A program made the translations under genes and the position numbers. 64,000 nucleotides of DNA, from contig JBAIAA010000117.1 in the NCBI GenBank assembly GCA_037893245.1, positions 806,001 through 870,000 on the forward strand. The letters run 5' to 3'. This document shows, piece after piece, positions 38,427 through 52,278 of this stretch; the first letter of the stretch is position 1, and the number at the start of each line of letters is the position of its first letter. This stretch comes from Crossaster papposus (lineage: Eukaryota > Echinodermata > Asteroidea > Velatida > Solasteridae). Under the pieces are notes generated by a model. The model searched no databases. It was not told the origin of the DNA and saw only the letters and a list, made by a program, of their open reading frames with translations.

Positions 38427-40178
38427 GTGGCTCCAGATGTGGCAATATTCAACCTTATTCTTCTGCTGCTGCTACTTCAGCGCAGGTTGATGTTGGCTCC
38501 ACATGTGGTAATATCCCACCTTATTCTTCTCCTACTGCTGCTTCAGCGCAGGCCGATGGTGGCTCCAGATGTGACAATATTCAACCTTATTCTTCTGCTG
38601 CTGCTGCTTCAGCGCAGGTTGATGTTGGAGATGTTGCAATAATCCACTGTATTCTTCTCCTGCTGCTTCAGGGCAGGTTGATGTTCGCTCCAGATGTGGC
38701 AATATTACACCTTATTCTTCTGCTGCTGCTACTTCAGCGCAGCTTGATGTTGGAGATGTTGCAATAATCCACTATATTCTTCTCCTGCTGCTTCAGCGCA
38801 GGTTGATGTTGGCTCCCGATGTGGCAATATTTCACCTTATTCTTCTCCTGCTGCTTCGAACAAGTTCATGTTGGCTCCAGATGTGGCAATATTTCACCTT
38901 ATTCTTCTTCTGCTGCTGCTTCAGCACAGTTTGATGTTGGCTCCCGATGTGGCAATATTTCACCTTATTCTTCCCCTGCTGCTTCGAACAAGTTCATGTT
39001 GGCTCCAGATGTGGCAATATTTCACCTTATTCTTCTCCTGCTGCTTCGAACAAGTTCATGTTGGCTCCAGATGTGGCAATATTTCACCTTATTCTTCTTC
39101 TGCTGCTTCAGGGCAGGTTCATTTTGCATGCAGATGTGGCAATATTCCACCTTATTCTTCTCCTGCTGCTGCTTCAGCGCAGTTTGATGTTGGCTCCCGA
39201 TGTGGCAATATTCCACCTTATTCTTCTGCTGCTGCTGCTTCAGGGCAGTCTGATGTTGGCTCCAGATGTGTCAATATTCCACCTTATTCTTCTTTTGCTG
39301 CTTCAGCGCAGGTTAATGTTGGCTCCAGATGTGGCAATATTCCACCTTATTCTTTTCATGCTGCTTCAGCGCAGGTTGATGTTCGAGATTTTGCAATAAT
39401 CCACTCTATTCTTCTCCTGCTGCTTCAGCGCAGGTTGATGTTGGCTCCAGATGTCGCAATATTCCTCCTTATTCTTCTCCTGCTGCTGCTTCAGCGCAGT
39501 TTGAGGTTGGCCCGAGATGTAGTAATATTTCACCTTATTTTTCTCCTGCTGCTTCGAGCAGGTTGATGTTGGCTCCAGATGTGGCAATATTCCACCTTAT
39601 TCTTCTCCTGCTGCTTTAGGGTAGGTTGATGTTCGCTCCAGATGTGGCAATATTCCACCTGATTATTCTCCTGCTGCTGCTTCAGCGGAGGCCGATGGTG
39701 GCTTCAGATGTGGCAATAATCCACCTTATTCTTCTGCTGCTCCTACTTCAGCGCAGGTTGATGTTGGCTCCAGATGTGGCAATGTTCCACCTTATTCTTC
39801 TGCCGCTGCTGCTTTAGTACAGGTCGATGTTGACTAAAGATGTGGCAATATTCCACATTATTCTTCTCCTGCTGCTGCCTCAGCGCAGTTAGAGGTTGGC
39901 CCGAAAGGTAGCAATATTACACATTATCCTTCTCCTGCTTTTTCAGCGCAGGTTGATGTTGGCTCCATATGTGGCAATATTCCACCTTATTCTTCTCCTA
40001 CTGCTGCTTCAGCGCAGGCCGATGGTGGCTCCAGATGTGGCAATATTAAACCTTATTCTTCTGCTGCTTCTACTTCAGCGCAGGTTGATGTTGGCTCCAC
40101 ATGTGGTAATATTCCACCTTATTCTTCTGCTGCTGCTGCTTCAGCGCAGGTTGATGTTGGAGATGTTGCAATAATCCA
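38427..40178. repeat. Satellite B 3.33-kb-offset duplication, copy 2
   Basis: Second copy of 35100-36850. Small differences include TTTTGCATGCAG against TTTTGGCTGCAG near 39124 and CTATTCTTCTCC against CTATTATTCTCC near 39405. The matched segments are separated by about 1.58 kb, so this is a duplication of a unit of about 3.33 kb with a decayed or partly replaced middle, or two exchanges. Confidence 0.87.
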
Positions 40179-40975
40179 CTATGTTCTTCTCCTGCTGCTT
40201 CAGCGCAGGTTGATGTTGGCTCCAGATGTTGCAATAATCCACCTTATTCTTCTTCTGCTGCCGCTTTAGCGCAGGCCGATTGTGGCTCCAGATGTGGCAA
40301 TATTCCACCTGATTATTCTCCTGCTGCTGCTTCAGCGGAGGCCGATGGTGGCTTCAGATGTGGCAATAATCCACCTTATTCTTCTGCTGCTGCTACCTCA
40401 GCGCAGGTTGATGTTGGCTCCTCCAGATGTGGCAATATTCCACCTTATTCTTCTACCGTTGCTGCTTCAGTACAAGTTGATGTTGACTCAAGATGTGGCA
40501 ATATTCCACCTTATTCTTCTCCTGATGCTGCTTCAGCGCAGTTTGAGGTTGGCCCGAGATGTAGCAATATTACACCTTATTCTTCTTTTGCTGCTTCAGC
40601 GCAGGTTGATGTTGGCTCCAGATGTGGCAATATTCCACCTTATTCCTCTGCTGCTGCTGCTTCAGTATAGGTTGATGTTGACTCAAGATGTGGCAATATT
40701 CCACCTTATTCTTCTCCTGCTGCTTCAGCGCAGGTTGATGTTGGCTCCAGATGTGACGAGATTTCTCTTCATTCTTCTGCTGCTGCTGCTTCAGTGCAGG
40801 TTGATGTTGGCTCCTCCAGATGTGGCAATATTCCACCTTATTCTTCTGCCGCTGCTGCATCAGTACAGGTTGATGTTGACTCAAGATGTGGCAATATTCC
40901 ACCTTATTCTTCTGCTGCTGCTACTTCAGCGCAGGTTGATGTTGGCTCCTCCAGTTGTGGCAATATTCCACCTTA
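40179..40975. repeat. Satellite B, start of the TCC-insertion domain
   Basis: Ordinary B monomers plus the first GGCTCCTCCAGATG copies (about 40418, 40811, 40946), which carry an extra TCC triplet. The extra three bases keep the open frames in register. One copy near 40670 reads CAGTATAGG. Confidence 0.82.
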
Positions 40976-42091
40976 TTCTTCTGCCGCTGCTACTTCAGCG
41001 CAGGTTGATGTTGGCTCCTCCAGATGTGGCAATATTCCACCTTATTCTTCTGCCGCTGCTGCTTCAGTACAGGTTGATGTTGACTCAAGATGTGGCAATA
41101 TACCACCTTATTTTTCTCCTGCTGCTGCTTCAGCGCAGTTTGAGGTTGGCCCGAGATGTAGCAATATTACACCTTATTCTTCTTTTGCTGCTTCAGCGCA
41201 GGTTGATGTTGGCTCCAGATGTGGCAATATTCCACCTTATTCTTCTCCTGCTGCTTCAGCGCAGGTTGATGTTGGCTCCAGATGTGACGACATTTCTCTT
41301 CATTCTTCTGCCGCTGCTGCTTCAGTACAGGTTGATGTTGACTCAAGATGTGGCAATATTCCACCTTATTCTTCTGCTGCTGCTACTTCAGCGCAGGTTG
41401 ATGTTGGCTCCTCCAGATGTGGCAATATTCCACCTTATTCTTTTGCCGCTGCTGCTTCAGTACAGGTTGATGTTGGCTCCAGATGTAGTAATATTTCACC
41501 TTATTCTTTTCCTGCTGCTGCCTCAGCGCAGTTTGAGGTTGGCCCTAGATGTAGCAATATTCCACCGTATTCTTCTGCTGCTGCTACTTCAGCGCAGGTT
41601 GATGTTTGCTCCAGATGTGGCAATATTCCACCTTATTCTTCTCCTGCTGCTGCTTCAGCGCAGTTTGAGGTTGGCCCGAGATGTGACAATATTCCACCTT
41701 GTTCTTCTCCTGCCGCTTCAGCGCAGGTTGATGTTGGCTCCAGATGTTGCAATAATCCACCTTATTCTTCTTCTGCTGCCGCTTTAGCGCAGGCCGATGG
41801 TGGCTCCAGATGTGGCAATATTCCACCTTATTCTTCTGCTGCTGCTACTTCAGCGCAGGTTGATGTTAGAGATGTTGAGATGTTGCAATAATCCACTCTA
41901 TTCTTCTCCTGCTGCTTCAGCGCAGGTTGATGTTGGCTCCAGATGTGGCAATATTCCTCCTTATTCTTCTCCTGCTGCAGCTTCAGCGCAGTTTGAGGTT
42001 GGCCCGAGATGTAGTAATATTTCACCTTATTTTTCTCCTGCTGCTTCGAGCAGGTTGATGTTGGCTCCAGATGTGGCAATATTCCACCTTA
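40976..42091. repeat. 1116-bp tandem duplication of satellite B, copy 1
   Basis: A run of about 17 monomers directly repeated next door. It ends with the GTTAGAGATGTTGAGATG variant, a GCAGCTTCAGCG variant and a TTCGAGCAGG monomer. The edges are defined by the same TTCTTCTGCCGCTG sequence at 40976 and 42092. Confidence 0.9.
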
Positions 42092-43207
42092 TTCTTCTGC
42101 CGCTGCCACTTCAGCGCAGGTTGATGTTGGCTCCTCCAGATGTGGCAATATTCCACATTATTCTTCTGCCGCTGCTGCTTCAGTACAGGTTGATGTTGAC
42201 TCAAGATGTGGCAATATTCCACCTTATTTTTCTCCTGCTGCTGCTTCAGCGCAGTTTGAGTTTGGCCCGAGATGTAGCAATATTACACCTTATTCTTCTT
42301 TTGCTGCTTCAGCGCAGGTTGATGTTGGCTCCAGATGTGGCAATATTCCACCTTATTCTTCTCCTGCTGCTTCAGCGCAGGTTGATGTTGGCTCCAGATG
42401 TGACGACATTTCTCTTCATTCTTCTGCCGCTGCTGCTTCAGTACAGGTTGATGTTGACTCAAGATGTGGCAATATTCCACCTTATTCTTCTGCTGCTGCT
42501 ACTTCAGCGCAGGTTGATGTTGGCTCCTCCAGATGTGGCAATATTCCACCTTATTCTTCTGCCGCTGCTGCTTCAGTACAGGTTGATGTTGGCTCCAGAT
42601 GTAGTAATATTTCACCTTATTCTTTTCCTGCTGCTGCCTCAGCGCAGTTTGAGGTTGGCCCTAGATGTAGCAATATTCCACCGTATTCTTCTGCTGCTGC
42701 TACTTCAGCGCAGGTTGATGTTTGCTCCAGATGTAGCAATATTCCACCTTATTCTTCTCCTGCTGCTGCTTCAGCGCAGTTTGAGGTTGGCCCGAGATGT
42801 GACAATATTCCACCTTGTTCTTCTCCTGCCGCTTCAGCGCAGGTTGATGTTGGCTCCAGATGTTGCAATAATCCACCTTATTCTTCTTCTGCTGCCGCTT
42901 TAGCGCAGGCCGATGGTGGCTCCAGATGTGGCAATATTCCACCTTATTCTTGTGCTGCTGCTACTTCAGCGCAGGTTGATGTTAGAGATGTTGAGATGTT
43001 GCAATAATCCACTCTATTCTTCTCCTGCTGCTTCATCGCAGGTTGATGTTGGCTCCAGATGTGGCAATATTCCTCCTTATTCTTCTCCTGCTGCAGCTTC
43101 AGCGCAGTTTGAGGTTGGCCCGAGATGTAGTAATATTTCACCTTATTTTTCTCCTGCTGCTTCGAGCAGGTTGATGTTGGCTCCAGATGTGGCAATATTC
43201 CACCTTA
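42092..43207. repeat. 1116-bp tandem duplication of satellite B, copy 2
   Basis: Abuts copy 1 at a constant 1116-bp offset. Differences are few, for example GCCACTTCAG near 42105, GAGTTTGGC near 42258, TTCTTGTGC near 42948 and CTTCATCGCAGG near 43032. It ends near 43207, where the sequence turns to CTCCTGCTACTTCAGGG. Confidence 0.9.
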
Positions 43208-46200
43208 TTATTCTCCTGCTACTTCAGGGCAGGTTGATGTTCGCTCCAGATGTGGCAATATTCCACCTGATTCTTCTGCTGCTGCTGCTTTAGCGGAGGC
43301 CGATGGTGGCTCCAGATGTGGCAATAATCCACCTTATTCTTCTGCTGCTGCTACTTCAGCGCAGGTTGATGTTGGCTCCAGATGTGGCAATATTCCACCT
43401 TATTCTTCTGCCGCTGCTGCTTCAGTACAGGTTGATGTTGACTCAAGATGTGGCAATATTCCACCTTATTCTTCTCCTGCTGCTGCCTCAGCGCAGTTTG
43501 AGGTTGGCCCGAGATGTAGCAATATTACACATTATTCTTCTCCTGCTGCTTTGAGCAGGTTGATGTTGGCTCCAGATGTGGCAATATTACACATTATTCT
43601 TCTCCTGCTACTTCAGCGCAGGTTGATGTTGGCTCCACATGTGACAACATTCCACCTTATTCTTCTGCTGCTGCTGCTTCAGCGCAGCTTGATGTTGGCT
43701 CCCGATGTGGCAATATTCCACCTTATTCTTCTGCTGCTGCTGCTTCAGCGCAGGTTGATGTTGGCTTCAGATGTGGCAATAATCCACCTTATTCTTCTGC
43801 TGCTGCTGCTTCAGCACAGGCCGATGGTGGCTCCAGATGTGGCAATATTCCACTTTATTCTTCTGCTGCTGCTACTTCAACGCAGGTTGATGTTGGCTCC
43901 AGATGTAGTAATATTTCACCTTATTCTTCTCCTGCTGCTTCGAACAGGTTTATGTTGGCTCCAGCTGTGGCAATATTTCACCTTATTCTTCTTCTGCTGC
44001 TTCAGGGCAGGTTGATGTTCGCTCCAGATGTGGCAATATTCCACCTGATTCTTCTGCTGCTGCTGCTTCAGCGGAGGCCGATGGTGGCTCCAGATGTGGC
44101 AATAATCCACCTTATTCTTCTGCTGCTGCTACTTCAGCGCAGGTTGATGTTGGCTCCAGATGTGGCAATATTACACATTATTCTTCTCCTGCTGCTTCAG
44201 CGCAGGTTGATGTTGGCTCCAGATGTGGCAATATTCCACCTTATTCTTATCCTACTGCTGCTTCAGCGCAGGCCGATGGTGGCTCCAGATGTGGCAATAT
44301 TCAACCTTATTCTTCTGCTGCTGCTACTTCAGCGCAGGTTGATGTTGGCTCCACATGTGACAATATTCCACCTTATTCTTCTGCTGCTGCTGCTTCAGCG
44401 CAGCTTGATGTTTGAGATGTTGCAATAATCCCCTCTATTCTTCTCCTGCTGCTTCAGCGCAGGTTGATGTTGGCTCCCGATGTGGCAATATTCCACCTTA
44501 TTCTTCTGCTGCTGCTGCTTCAGCGCAGGTTGATGTTGGCTTCAGATGTGGCAATAATCCACCTTATTCTTCTGCTGCTGCTGCTTCAGCGCAGGCCGAT
44601 GGTGGCTCCAGATGTGGCAATATTCCACTTTATTCTTTTGCTGCTGCTACTTCAACGCAGGTTGATGTTGGCTCCAGATGTAGTAATATTTCACCTTATT
44701 CTTCTCCTGCTGCTTCGAACAGGTTTATGTTGGCTCCAGATGTGGCAATATTTCACCTTATTCTTCTTCTGCTGCTTCAGGGCAGGTTCATGTTGGCTGC
44801 AGATGTGGCAATATTCCACCTTATTCTTCTCCTGCTGCTGCTTCAGCGCAGTTTGATGTTGGCTCCAGATGTGGCAATATTCCACCTTATTCTTCTGCTG
44901 CTGCTACTTCAGCGCATGCCGATGGTGGCTCCAGATGTGGCAATATTCCACTTCATTCTTCTCCTGCTGCTTCAGGGCAGTTTAATGTTGGCTCCAGATG
45001 TGGCAATATTCCACCTTATTATTCTCTTGCTGCTTCAGAGCAGGTTGATGTTGGCTCTAGATGTGGCAATATTACACCTTAATCTTTTCCTGCTGCTTCA
45101 GCGCAGGTTAATGTTGGCTCCAGATGTGGCAATATTTCACCTTATTCTTTTCCTGCTGCTTCAGCGCAGGTTGATGTTCGCTCCAGATGTGGCAATGTTC
45201 CTCCTTATTCTTCTCCTGCTGCTGCTTCAGCCCAGTTGGAGGTTGGCCCGAGATGTGACAATAGTCTCCCTTGTTCTTCTCCTGCTGCTTCAGCGCAGGT
45301 CGATGGTGGCTCCAGATGTGGCAATATTCCACCTTATTCTTCTGCTGCTGCTACTTCAGCGCAGGTTGATGTTAGAGATGTTGAGATGTTGCAATAATCC
45401 ACTCTATTCTTCTCCTGCTGCTTCAGCGCAGGTTGATGTTGGCCCGAGATGTAGTAATATTTCACCTTATTTTTCTCCTGCTGCTTCGAGCAGGTTGATG
45501 TTGGCTCCAGATGTGGCAATATTCCACCTTATTTTTCTCCTGCTACTTCAGGGCAGGTTGATGTTCGCTCCGGATGTGGCAATATTCCACCTGATTCTTC
45601 TGCTGCTGCTGCTTCAGCGGAGGCCGATGGTGGCTCCAGATGTGGCAATAATCCACCTTATTCTTCTGCTGCTGCTACTTCAGCGCAGGTTGATGTTGGC
45701 TCCAGATGTGGCAATATTACATATTATTCTTCTCCTGCTGCTTCAGCGCAGGTTGATGTTGGCTCCAGATGTTGCAATAATCCACCTTATTCTTCTTCTG
45801 CTGCCGCTTTAGCGCAGGCCGATGGTGGCTCCAGATGTGGCAATATTCCACCTTATTCTTCTGCTGCTGCTACTTCAGCGCAGGCCGATGGTGGCTCCAG
45901 ATGTGGCAATATTCCACCTTATTCTTCTGCTGTGGCAATGTTCCTCCTTATTCTTCTCCTGCTGCTGCTTCAGCCCAGTTTGAGGTTGGCCCGAGATGTG
46001 ACAATAGTCCCCCTTGTTCTTCTCCTGCTGCTTCAGCGCAGGTCGATGGTGGCTCCAGATGTGGCAATATTCCACCTTATTCTTCTGCTGCTGCTACTTC
46101 AGCGCAGGTTGATGTTAGAGATGTTGAGATGTTGCAATAATCCACTCTATTCTTCTCCTGCTGCTTCAGCGCAGGTTGATGTTGGCTCCAGATGTGGCAA

Positions 46201-49200
46201 TATTCCTCCTTATTCTTCTCCTGCTGCAGCTTCAGCGCAGTTTGAGGTTGGCCCGAGATGTAGTAATATTTCACCTTATTTTTCTCCTGCTGCTTCGAGC
46301 AGGTTGATGTTGGCTCCAGATGTGGCAATATTCCACCTTATTCTTCTCCTGCTACTTCAGGGCAGGTTGATGTTCGCTCCAGATGTGGCAATATTCCACC
46401 TGATTCTTCTGCTGCTGCTGCTTTAGCGGAGGCCGATGGTGGCTCCAGATGTGGCAATAATCCACCTTATTCTTCTGCTGCTGCTACTTCAGCGCAGGTT
46501 GATGTTGGCTCCAGATGTGGCAATATTCCATCTTATTCTTCTGCCGCTGCTGCTTCAGTACAGGTTGATGTTGACTCAAGATGTGGCAATATTCCACCTT
46601 ATTCTTCTCCTGCTGCTGCCTCAGCGCAGTTTGAGGTTGGCCCGAGATGTAGCAATATTACACATTATTCTTCTCCTGCTGCTTTGAGCAGGTTGATGTT
46701 GGCTCCAGATGTGGCAATATTACACATTATTCTTCTCCTGCTACTTCAGCGCAGGTTGATGTTGGCTCCACATGTGACAACATTCCACCTTATTCTTCTG
46801 CTGCTGCTGCTTCAGCGCAGCTTGATGTTGGAGATGTTGCAATAATCCCCTCTATTCTTCTCCTGCTGCTTCAGCGCAGGTTGATGTTGGCTCCCGATGT
46901 GGCAATATTCCACCTTATTCTTCTGCTGCTGCTGCTTCAGCGCAGGTTGATGTTGGCTTCAGATGTGGCAATAATCCACCTTATTCTTCTGCTGCTGCTG
47001 CTTCAGCACAGGCCGATGGTGGCTCCAGATGTGGCAATATTCCACTTTATTCTTCTGCTGCTGCTACTTCAACGCAGGTTGATGTTGGCTCCAGATGTAG
47101 TAATATTTCACCTTATTCTTCTTCTGCTGCTTCAGGGCAGGTTGATGTTCGCTCCAGATGTGGCAATATTCCACCTGATTCTTCTGCTGCTGCTGCTTCA
47201 GCGGAGGCCGATGGTGGCTCCAGATGTGGCAATAATCCACCTTATTCTTCTGCTGCTGCTACTTCAGCGCAGGTTGATGTTGGCTCTAGATGTGGCAATA
47301 TTACACATTATTCTTCTCCTGCTGCTTCAGCGCAGGTTGATGTTGGCTCCAGATGTGGCAATATTCCACCTTATTCTTATCCTACTGCTGCTTCAGCGCA
47401 GGCCGATGGTGGCTCCAGATGTGGCAATATTCAACCTTATTCTTCTGCTGCTGCTACTTCAGCGCAGGTTGATGTTGGCTCCACATGTGACAATATTCCA
47501 CCTTATTCTTCTGCTGCTGCTGCTTCAGCGCAGCTTGATGTTGGAGATGTTGCAATAATTCCCTCTATTCTTCTCCTGCAGCTTCAGCGCAGGTTGATGT
47601 TGGCTCCCGATGTGGCAATATTCCACCTTATTCTTCTGCTGCTGCTGCTTCAGCGCAGGTTCATGTTGGCTTCAGATGTGGCAATAATCCACCTTATTCT
47701 TCTGCTGCTGCTGCTTCAGCACAGGCCGATGGTGGCTCCAGATGTGGCAATATTCCACTTTATTCTTCTGCTGCTGCTACTTCAACGCAGGTTGATGTTG
47801 GCTCCAGATGTAGTAATATTTCACCTTATTCTTCTCCTGCTGCTTCGAACAGGTTTATGTTGGCTCCAGATGTGGCAATATTTCACCTTATTCTTCTTCT
47901 GCTGCTTCAGGGCAGGTTCATGTTGGCTGCAGATGTGGCAATATTCCACCTTATTCTTCTCCTGCTGCTGCTTCAGCGCAGTTTGATGTTGGCTCCAGAT
48001 GTGGCAATATTCCACCTTATTCTTCTCCTGCTACTTCAGGGCAGGTTGATGTTCGCTCCGGATGTGGCAATATTCCACCTGATTCTTCTGCTGCTGCTGC
48101 TTCAGCGGAGGCCGATGGTGGCTCCAGATGTGGCAATAATCCACCTTATTCTTTTGCTGCTGCTACTTCAGCGCAGGTTGATGTTGGCTCCAGATGTGGC
48201 AATATTACACATTATTCTTCTCCTGCTGCTTCAGCGCAGGTTGATGTTGGCTCCAGATGTGGCAATATTCCACCTTATTCTTATCCTACTGCTGCTTCAG
48301 CGCAGGCCGATGGTGGCTCCAGATGTGGCAATATTAAACCTTATTCTCCTGCTGCTGTTACTTCAGCGCAGGTTGATGTTGGCTCCACATGTGACAATAT
48401 TCCACCTTATTCTTCTGCTGCTGCTGCTTCAGCGCAGCTTGATGTTGGAGATGTTGCAATAATCCCCTCTATTCTTCTCCTGCTGCTTCAGCGCAGGTTG
48501 ATGTTGGCTCCCGATGTGGCAATATTCCACCTTATTCTTCTGCTGCTGCTGCTTCAGCGCAGGTTGATGTTGGCTTCAGATGTGGCAATAATCCACCTAA
48601 GTTATTCTTCTGCTGCTGCTGCTTCAGCACAGGCCGATGGTGGCTCCAGATGTGGCAATATTCCACTTTATTCTTCTGCTGCTGCTACTTCAACGCAGGT
48701 TGATGTTGGCTCCAGATGTAGTAATATTTCACCTTATTCTTCTCCTGCTGTTTCGAACAGGTTTATGTTGGCTCCAGATGTGGCAATATTTCACCTTATT
48801 CTTCTTCTGCTGCTTCAGGGCAGGTTGATGTTCGCTCCAGATGTGGCAATATTCCACCTGATTCTTCTGCTGCTGCTGCTTCAGCGGAGTCCGATGGTGG
48901 CTCCAGATGTGGCAATAATCCACCTTATTCTTCTGCTGCTGCTACTTCAGCGCAGGTTGATGTTGGCTCCATATGTGGCAATATTACACATTATTCTTCT
49001 CCTGCTGCTTCAGCGCAGGTTGATGTTGGCTCCAGATGTGGCAATATTCCACCTTATTCTTATCCTACTGCTGCTTCAGCGCAGGCCGATGGTGGCTCCA
49101 GATGTGGCAATATTCAACCTTATTCTTCTGCTGCTGCTACTTCAGCGCAGGTTGATGTTGGCTCCACATGTGACAATATTCCACCTTATTCTTCTGCTGC

Positions 49201-49310
49201 TGCTGCTTCAGCGCAGCTTGATGTTGGAGATGTTGCAATAATCCCCTCTATTCTTCTCCTGCTGCTTCAGCGCAGGTTGATGTTGGCTCCCGATGTGGCA
49301 ATATTCCACC
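43208..49310. repeat. Satellite B, partly ordered higher-order blocks
   Basis: Blocks are shared but not in one period. About 42.95-44.40 kb matches 46.08-47.53 kb at 3133 bp, with small internal indels. About 44.3-45.73 kb matches 51.5-52.93 kb at 7200 bp. The landmark CCCTCTATTCTTCTCC following a short monomer occurs near 44430, 46847, 47560, 48464 and 49243, spacings about 2417, 713, 904 and 779 bp. A truncated monomer lies at 45930. These look like precursors and fragments of the regular unit to the right. Confidence 0.83.
45918..45950. repeat. Truncated B monomer fusion
   Basis: After CCACCTTATTCTTCTGC at about 45930 the sequence jumps to TGTGGCAATGTTCC, omitting the CAGCGCAGG...CTCCAGA part of a monomer. 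TGCTG and GATGTG share only TG, so the deletion used little homology. It is one of the few breaks in monomer register in the B block. Confidence 0.8.
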
Positions 49311-52278
49311 TTATTCTTCTGCTGCTGCTGCTTCAGCGCAGGTTGATGTTGGCTTCAGATGTGGCAATAATCCACCTTATTCTTCTGCTGCTGCTGCTTC
49401 AGCACAGGCCGATGGTGGCTCCAGATGTGGCAAAATTCCACTTTATTCTTCTGCTGCTGCTACTTCAACGCAGGTTGATGTTAGCTCCAGATGTAGTAAT
49501 ATTTCACCTTATTCTTCTCCTGCTGCTTCGAACAGGTTTATGTTGGCTCCAGATGTGGCAATATTTCACCTTATTCTTCTTCTGCTGCTTCAGGGCAGGT
49601 TGATGTTCGCTCCAGATGTGGCAATATTCCACCTGATTCTTCTGCTGCTGCTGCTTCAGCGGAGGCCGATGGTGGCTCCAGATGTGGCAATAATCCACCT
49701 TATTCTTCTGCTGCTGCTACTTCAGCGCAGGTTGATGTTGGCTCCAGATTTAGTAATATTTCACCTTATTCTTCTCCTGCTGCTTCGAACAGGTTTATGT
49801 TGGCTCCAGATGTGGCAATATTTCACCTTATTCTTCTTCTGCTGCTTCAGGGCAGGTTGATGTTCGCTCCAGATGTGGCAATATTCCACCTGATTCTTCT
49901 GCTGCTGCTGCTTCAGCGGAGGCCGATGGTGGCTCCAGATGTGGCAATATTCCACCTTATTCTTATCCTACTGCTGCTTCAGCGCAGGCCGATGGTGGCT
50001 CCAGATGTGGCAATATTCAACCTTATTCTTCTGCTGCTGCTACTTCAGCGCAGGTTGATGTTGGCTCCACATGTGACAATATTCCACCTTATTCTTCTGC
50101 TGCTGCTGCTTCAGCGCAGCTTGATGTTTGAGATGTTGCAATAATCCCCTCTATTCTTCTCCTGCTGCTTCAGCGCAGGTTGATGTTGGCTCCCGATGTG
50201 GCAATATTCCACCTTATTCTTCTGCTGCTGCTGCTTCAGCGCAGGTTGATGTTGGCTTCAGATGTGGCAATAATCCACCTTATTCTTCTGCTGCTGCTGC
50301 TTCAGCGCAGGCCGACGGTGGCTCCAGATGTGGCAATATTCCACTTTATTCTTTTGCTGCTGCTACTTCAACGCAGGTTGATGTTGGCTCCAGATGTAGT
50401 AATATTTCACCTTATTCTTCTCCTGCTGCTTCGAACAGGTTTATGTTGGCTCCAGATGTGGCAATATTTCACCTTATTCTTCTTCTGCTGCTTCAGGGCA
50501 GGTTCATGTTGGCTGCAGATGTGGCAATATTCCACCTTATTCTTCTCCTGCTGCTGCTTCAGCGCAGTTTGATGTTGGCTCCAGATGTGGCAATATTCCA
50601 CCTTATTCTTCTGCTGCTGCTACTTCAGCGCATGCCGATGGTGGCTCCAGATGTGGCAATATTCCACCTCATTCTTCTCCTGCTGCTTCAGGGCAGTTTA
50701 ATGTTGGCTCCAGATGTGGCGATATTCCACCTTATTATTCTCTTGCTGCTTCAGAGCAGGTTGATGTTGGCTCTAGATGTGGCAATATTACACCTTAATC
50801 TTCTGCTGCTGCTGCTTCAGCGCAGGTTGATGTTGGCTTCAGATGTGGCAATAATCCACCTTATTCTTCTGCTGCTGCTGCTTCAGCACAGGCCGATGGT
50901 GTCTCCAGATGTGGCAAAATTCCACTTTATTCTTCTGCTGCTGCTACTTCAACGCAGGTTGATGTTGGCTCCAGATGTAGTAATATTTCACCTTATTCTT
51001 CTCCTGCTGCTTCGAACAGGTTTATGTTGGCTCCAGATGTGGCAATATTTCACCTTATTCTTCTTCTGCTGCTTCAGGGCAGGTTGATGTTCGCTCCAGA
51101 TGTGGCAATATTCCACCTGATTCTTCTGCTGCTGCTGCTTCAGCGGAGGCCGATGGTGGCTCCAGATGTGGCAATAATCCACCTTATTCTTCTGCTGCTG
51201 CTACTTCAGCGCAGGTTGATGTTGGCTCCAGATTTAGTAATATTTCACCTTATTCTTCTCCTGCTGCTTCGAACAGGTTTATTTTGGCTCCAGATGTGGC
51301 AATATTTCACCTTATTCTTCTTCTGCTGCTTCAGGGCAGGTTGATGTTCGCTCCAGATGTGGCAATATTCCACCTGATTCTTCTGCTGCTGCTGCTTCAG
51401 CGGAGGCCGATGGTGGCTCCAGATGTGGCAATATTCCACCTTATTCTTATCCTACTGCTGCTTCAGCGCAGGCCGATGGTGGCTCCAGATGTGGCAATAT
51501 TCAACCTTATTCTTCTGCTGCTGCTACTTCAGCGCAGGTTGATGTTGGCTCCACATGTGACAATATTCCACCTTATTCTTCTGCTGCTGCTGCTTCAGCG
51601 CAGCTTGATGTTTGAGATGTTGCAATAATCCCCTCTATTCTTCTCCTGCTGCTTCAGCGCAGGTTGATGTTGGCTCCCGATGTGGCAATATTCCACCTTA
51701 TTCTTCTGCTGCTGCTGCTTCAGCGCAGGTTGATGTTGGCTTCAGATGTGGCAATAATCCACCTTATTCTTCTTCTGCTGCTGCTTCAGCGCAGGCCGAC
51801 AGTGGCTCCAGATGTGGCAATATTCCACTTTATTCTTTTGCTGCTGCTACTTCAACGCAGGTTGATGTTGGCTCCAGATGTAGTAATATTTCACCTTATT
51901 CTTCTCCTGCTGCTTCGAACAGGTTTATGTTGGCTCCAGATGTGGCAATATTTCACCTTATTCTTCCTCTGCTGCTTCAGGGCAGGTTCATGTTGGCTGC
52001 AGATGTGGCAATATTCCACCTTATTCTTCTCCTGCTGCTGCTTCAGCGCAGTTTGATGTTGGCTCCAGATGTGGCAATATTCCACCTTATTCTTCTGCTG
52101 CTGCTACTTCAGCGCATGCCGATGGTGGCTCCAGATGTGGCAATATTCCACCTCATTCTTCTCCTGCTGCTTCAGGGCAGTTTAATGTTGGCTCCAGATG
52201 TGGCGATATTCCACCTTATTATTCTCTTGCTGCTTCAGAGCAGGTTGATGTTGGCTCTAGATGTGGCAATATTACACC
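49311..52278. repeat. 1484-bp tandem duplication of satellite B
   Basis: Copies are about 49311-50794 and 50795-52278. Private variants shared at this offset include GGCAAAATTCC (49429 and 50913) and CCAGATTTAGTAAT (about 49744 and 51228). Copy 2 continues beyond 52278 with TTTTCCTGCTGC where copy 1 joins back with TTCTGCTGCTG, which marks the exchange point. Confidence 0.87.

Noticed and set aside
40282..41787. Apparent runs of membrane helices (Leu-rich segments every 21-22 residues)
   Set aside because: The Leu run is simply TTCTTCTGCTGCTGCT read in one frame. Reading the same DNA one base over gives an Ala/Ser-rich peptide, and the reverse frame gives a Gln/Lys-rich one.
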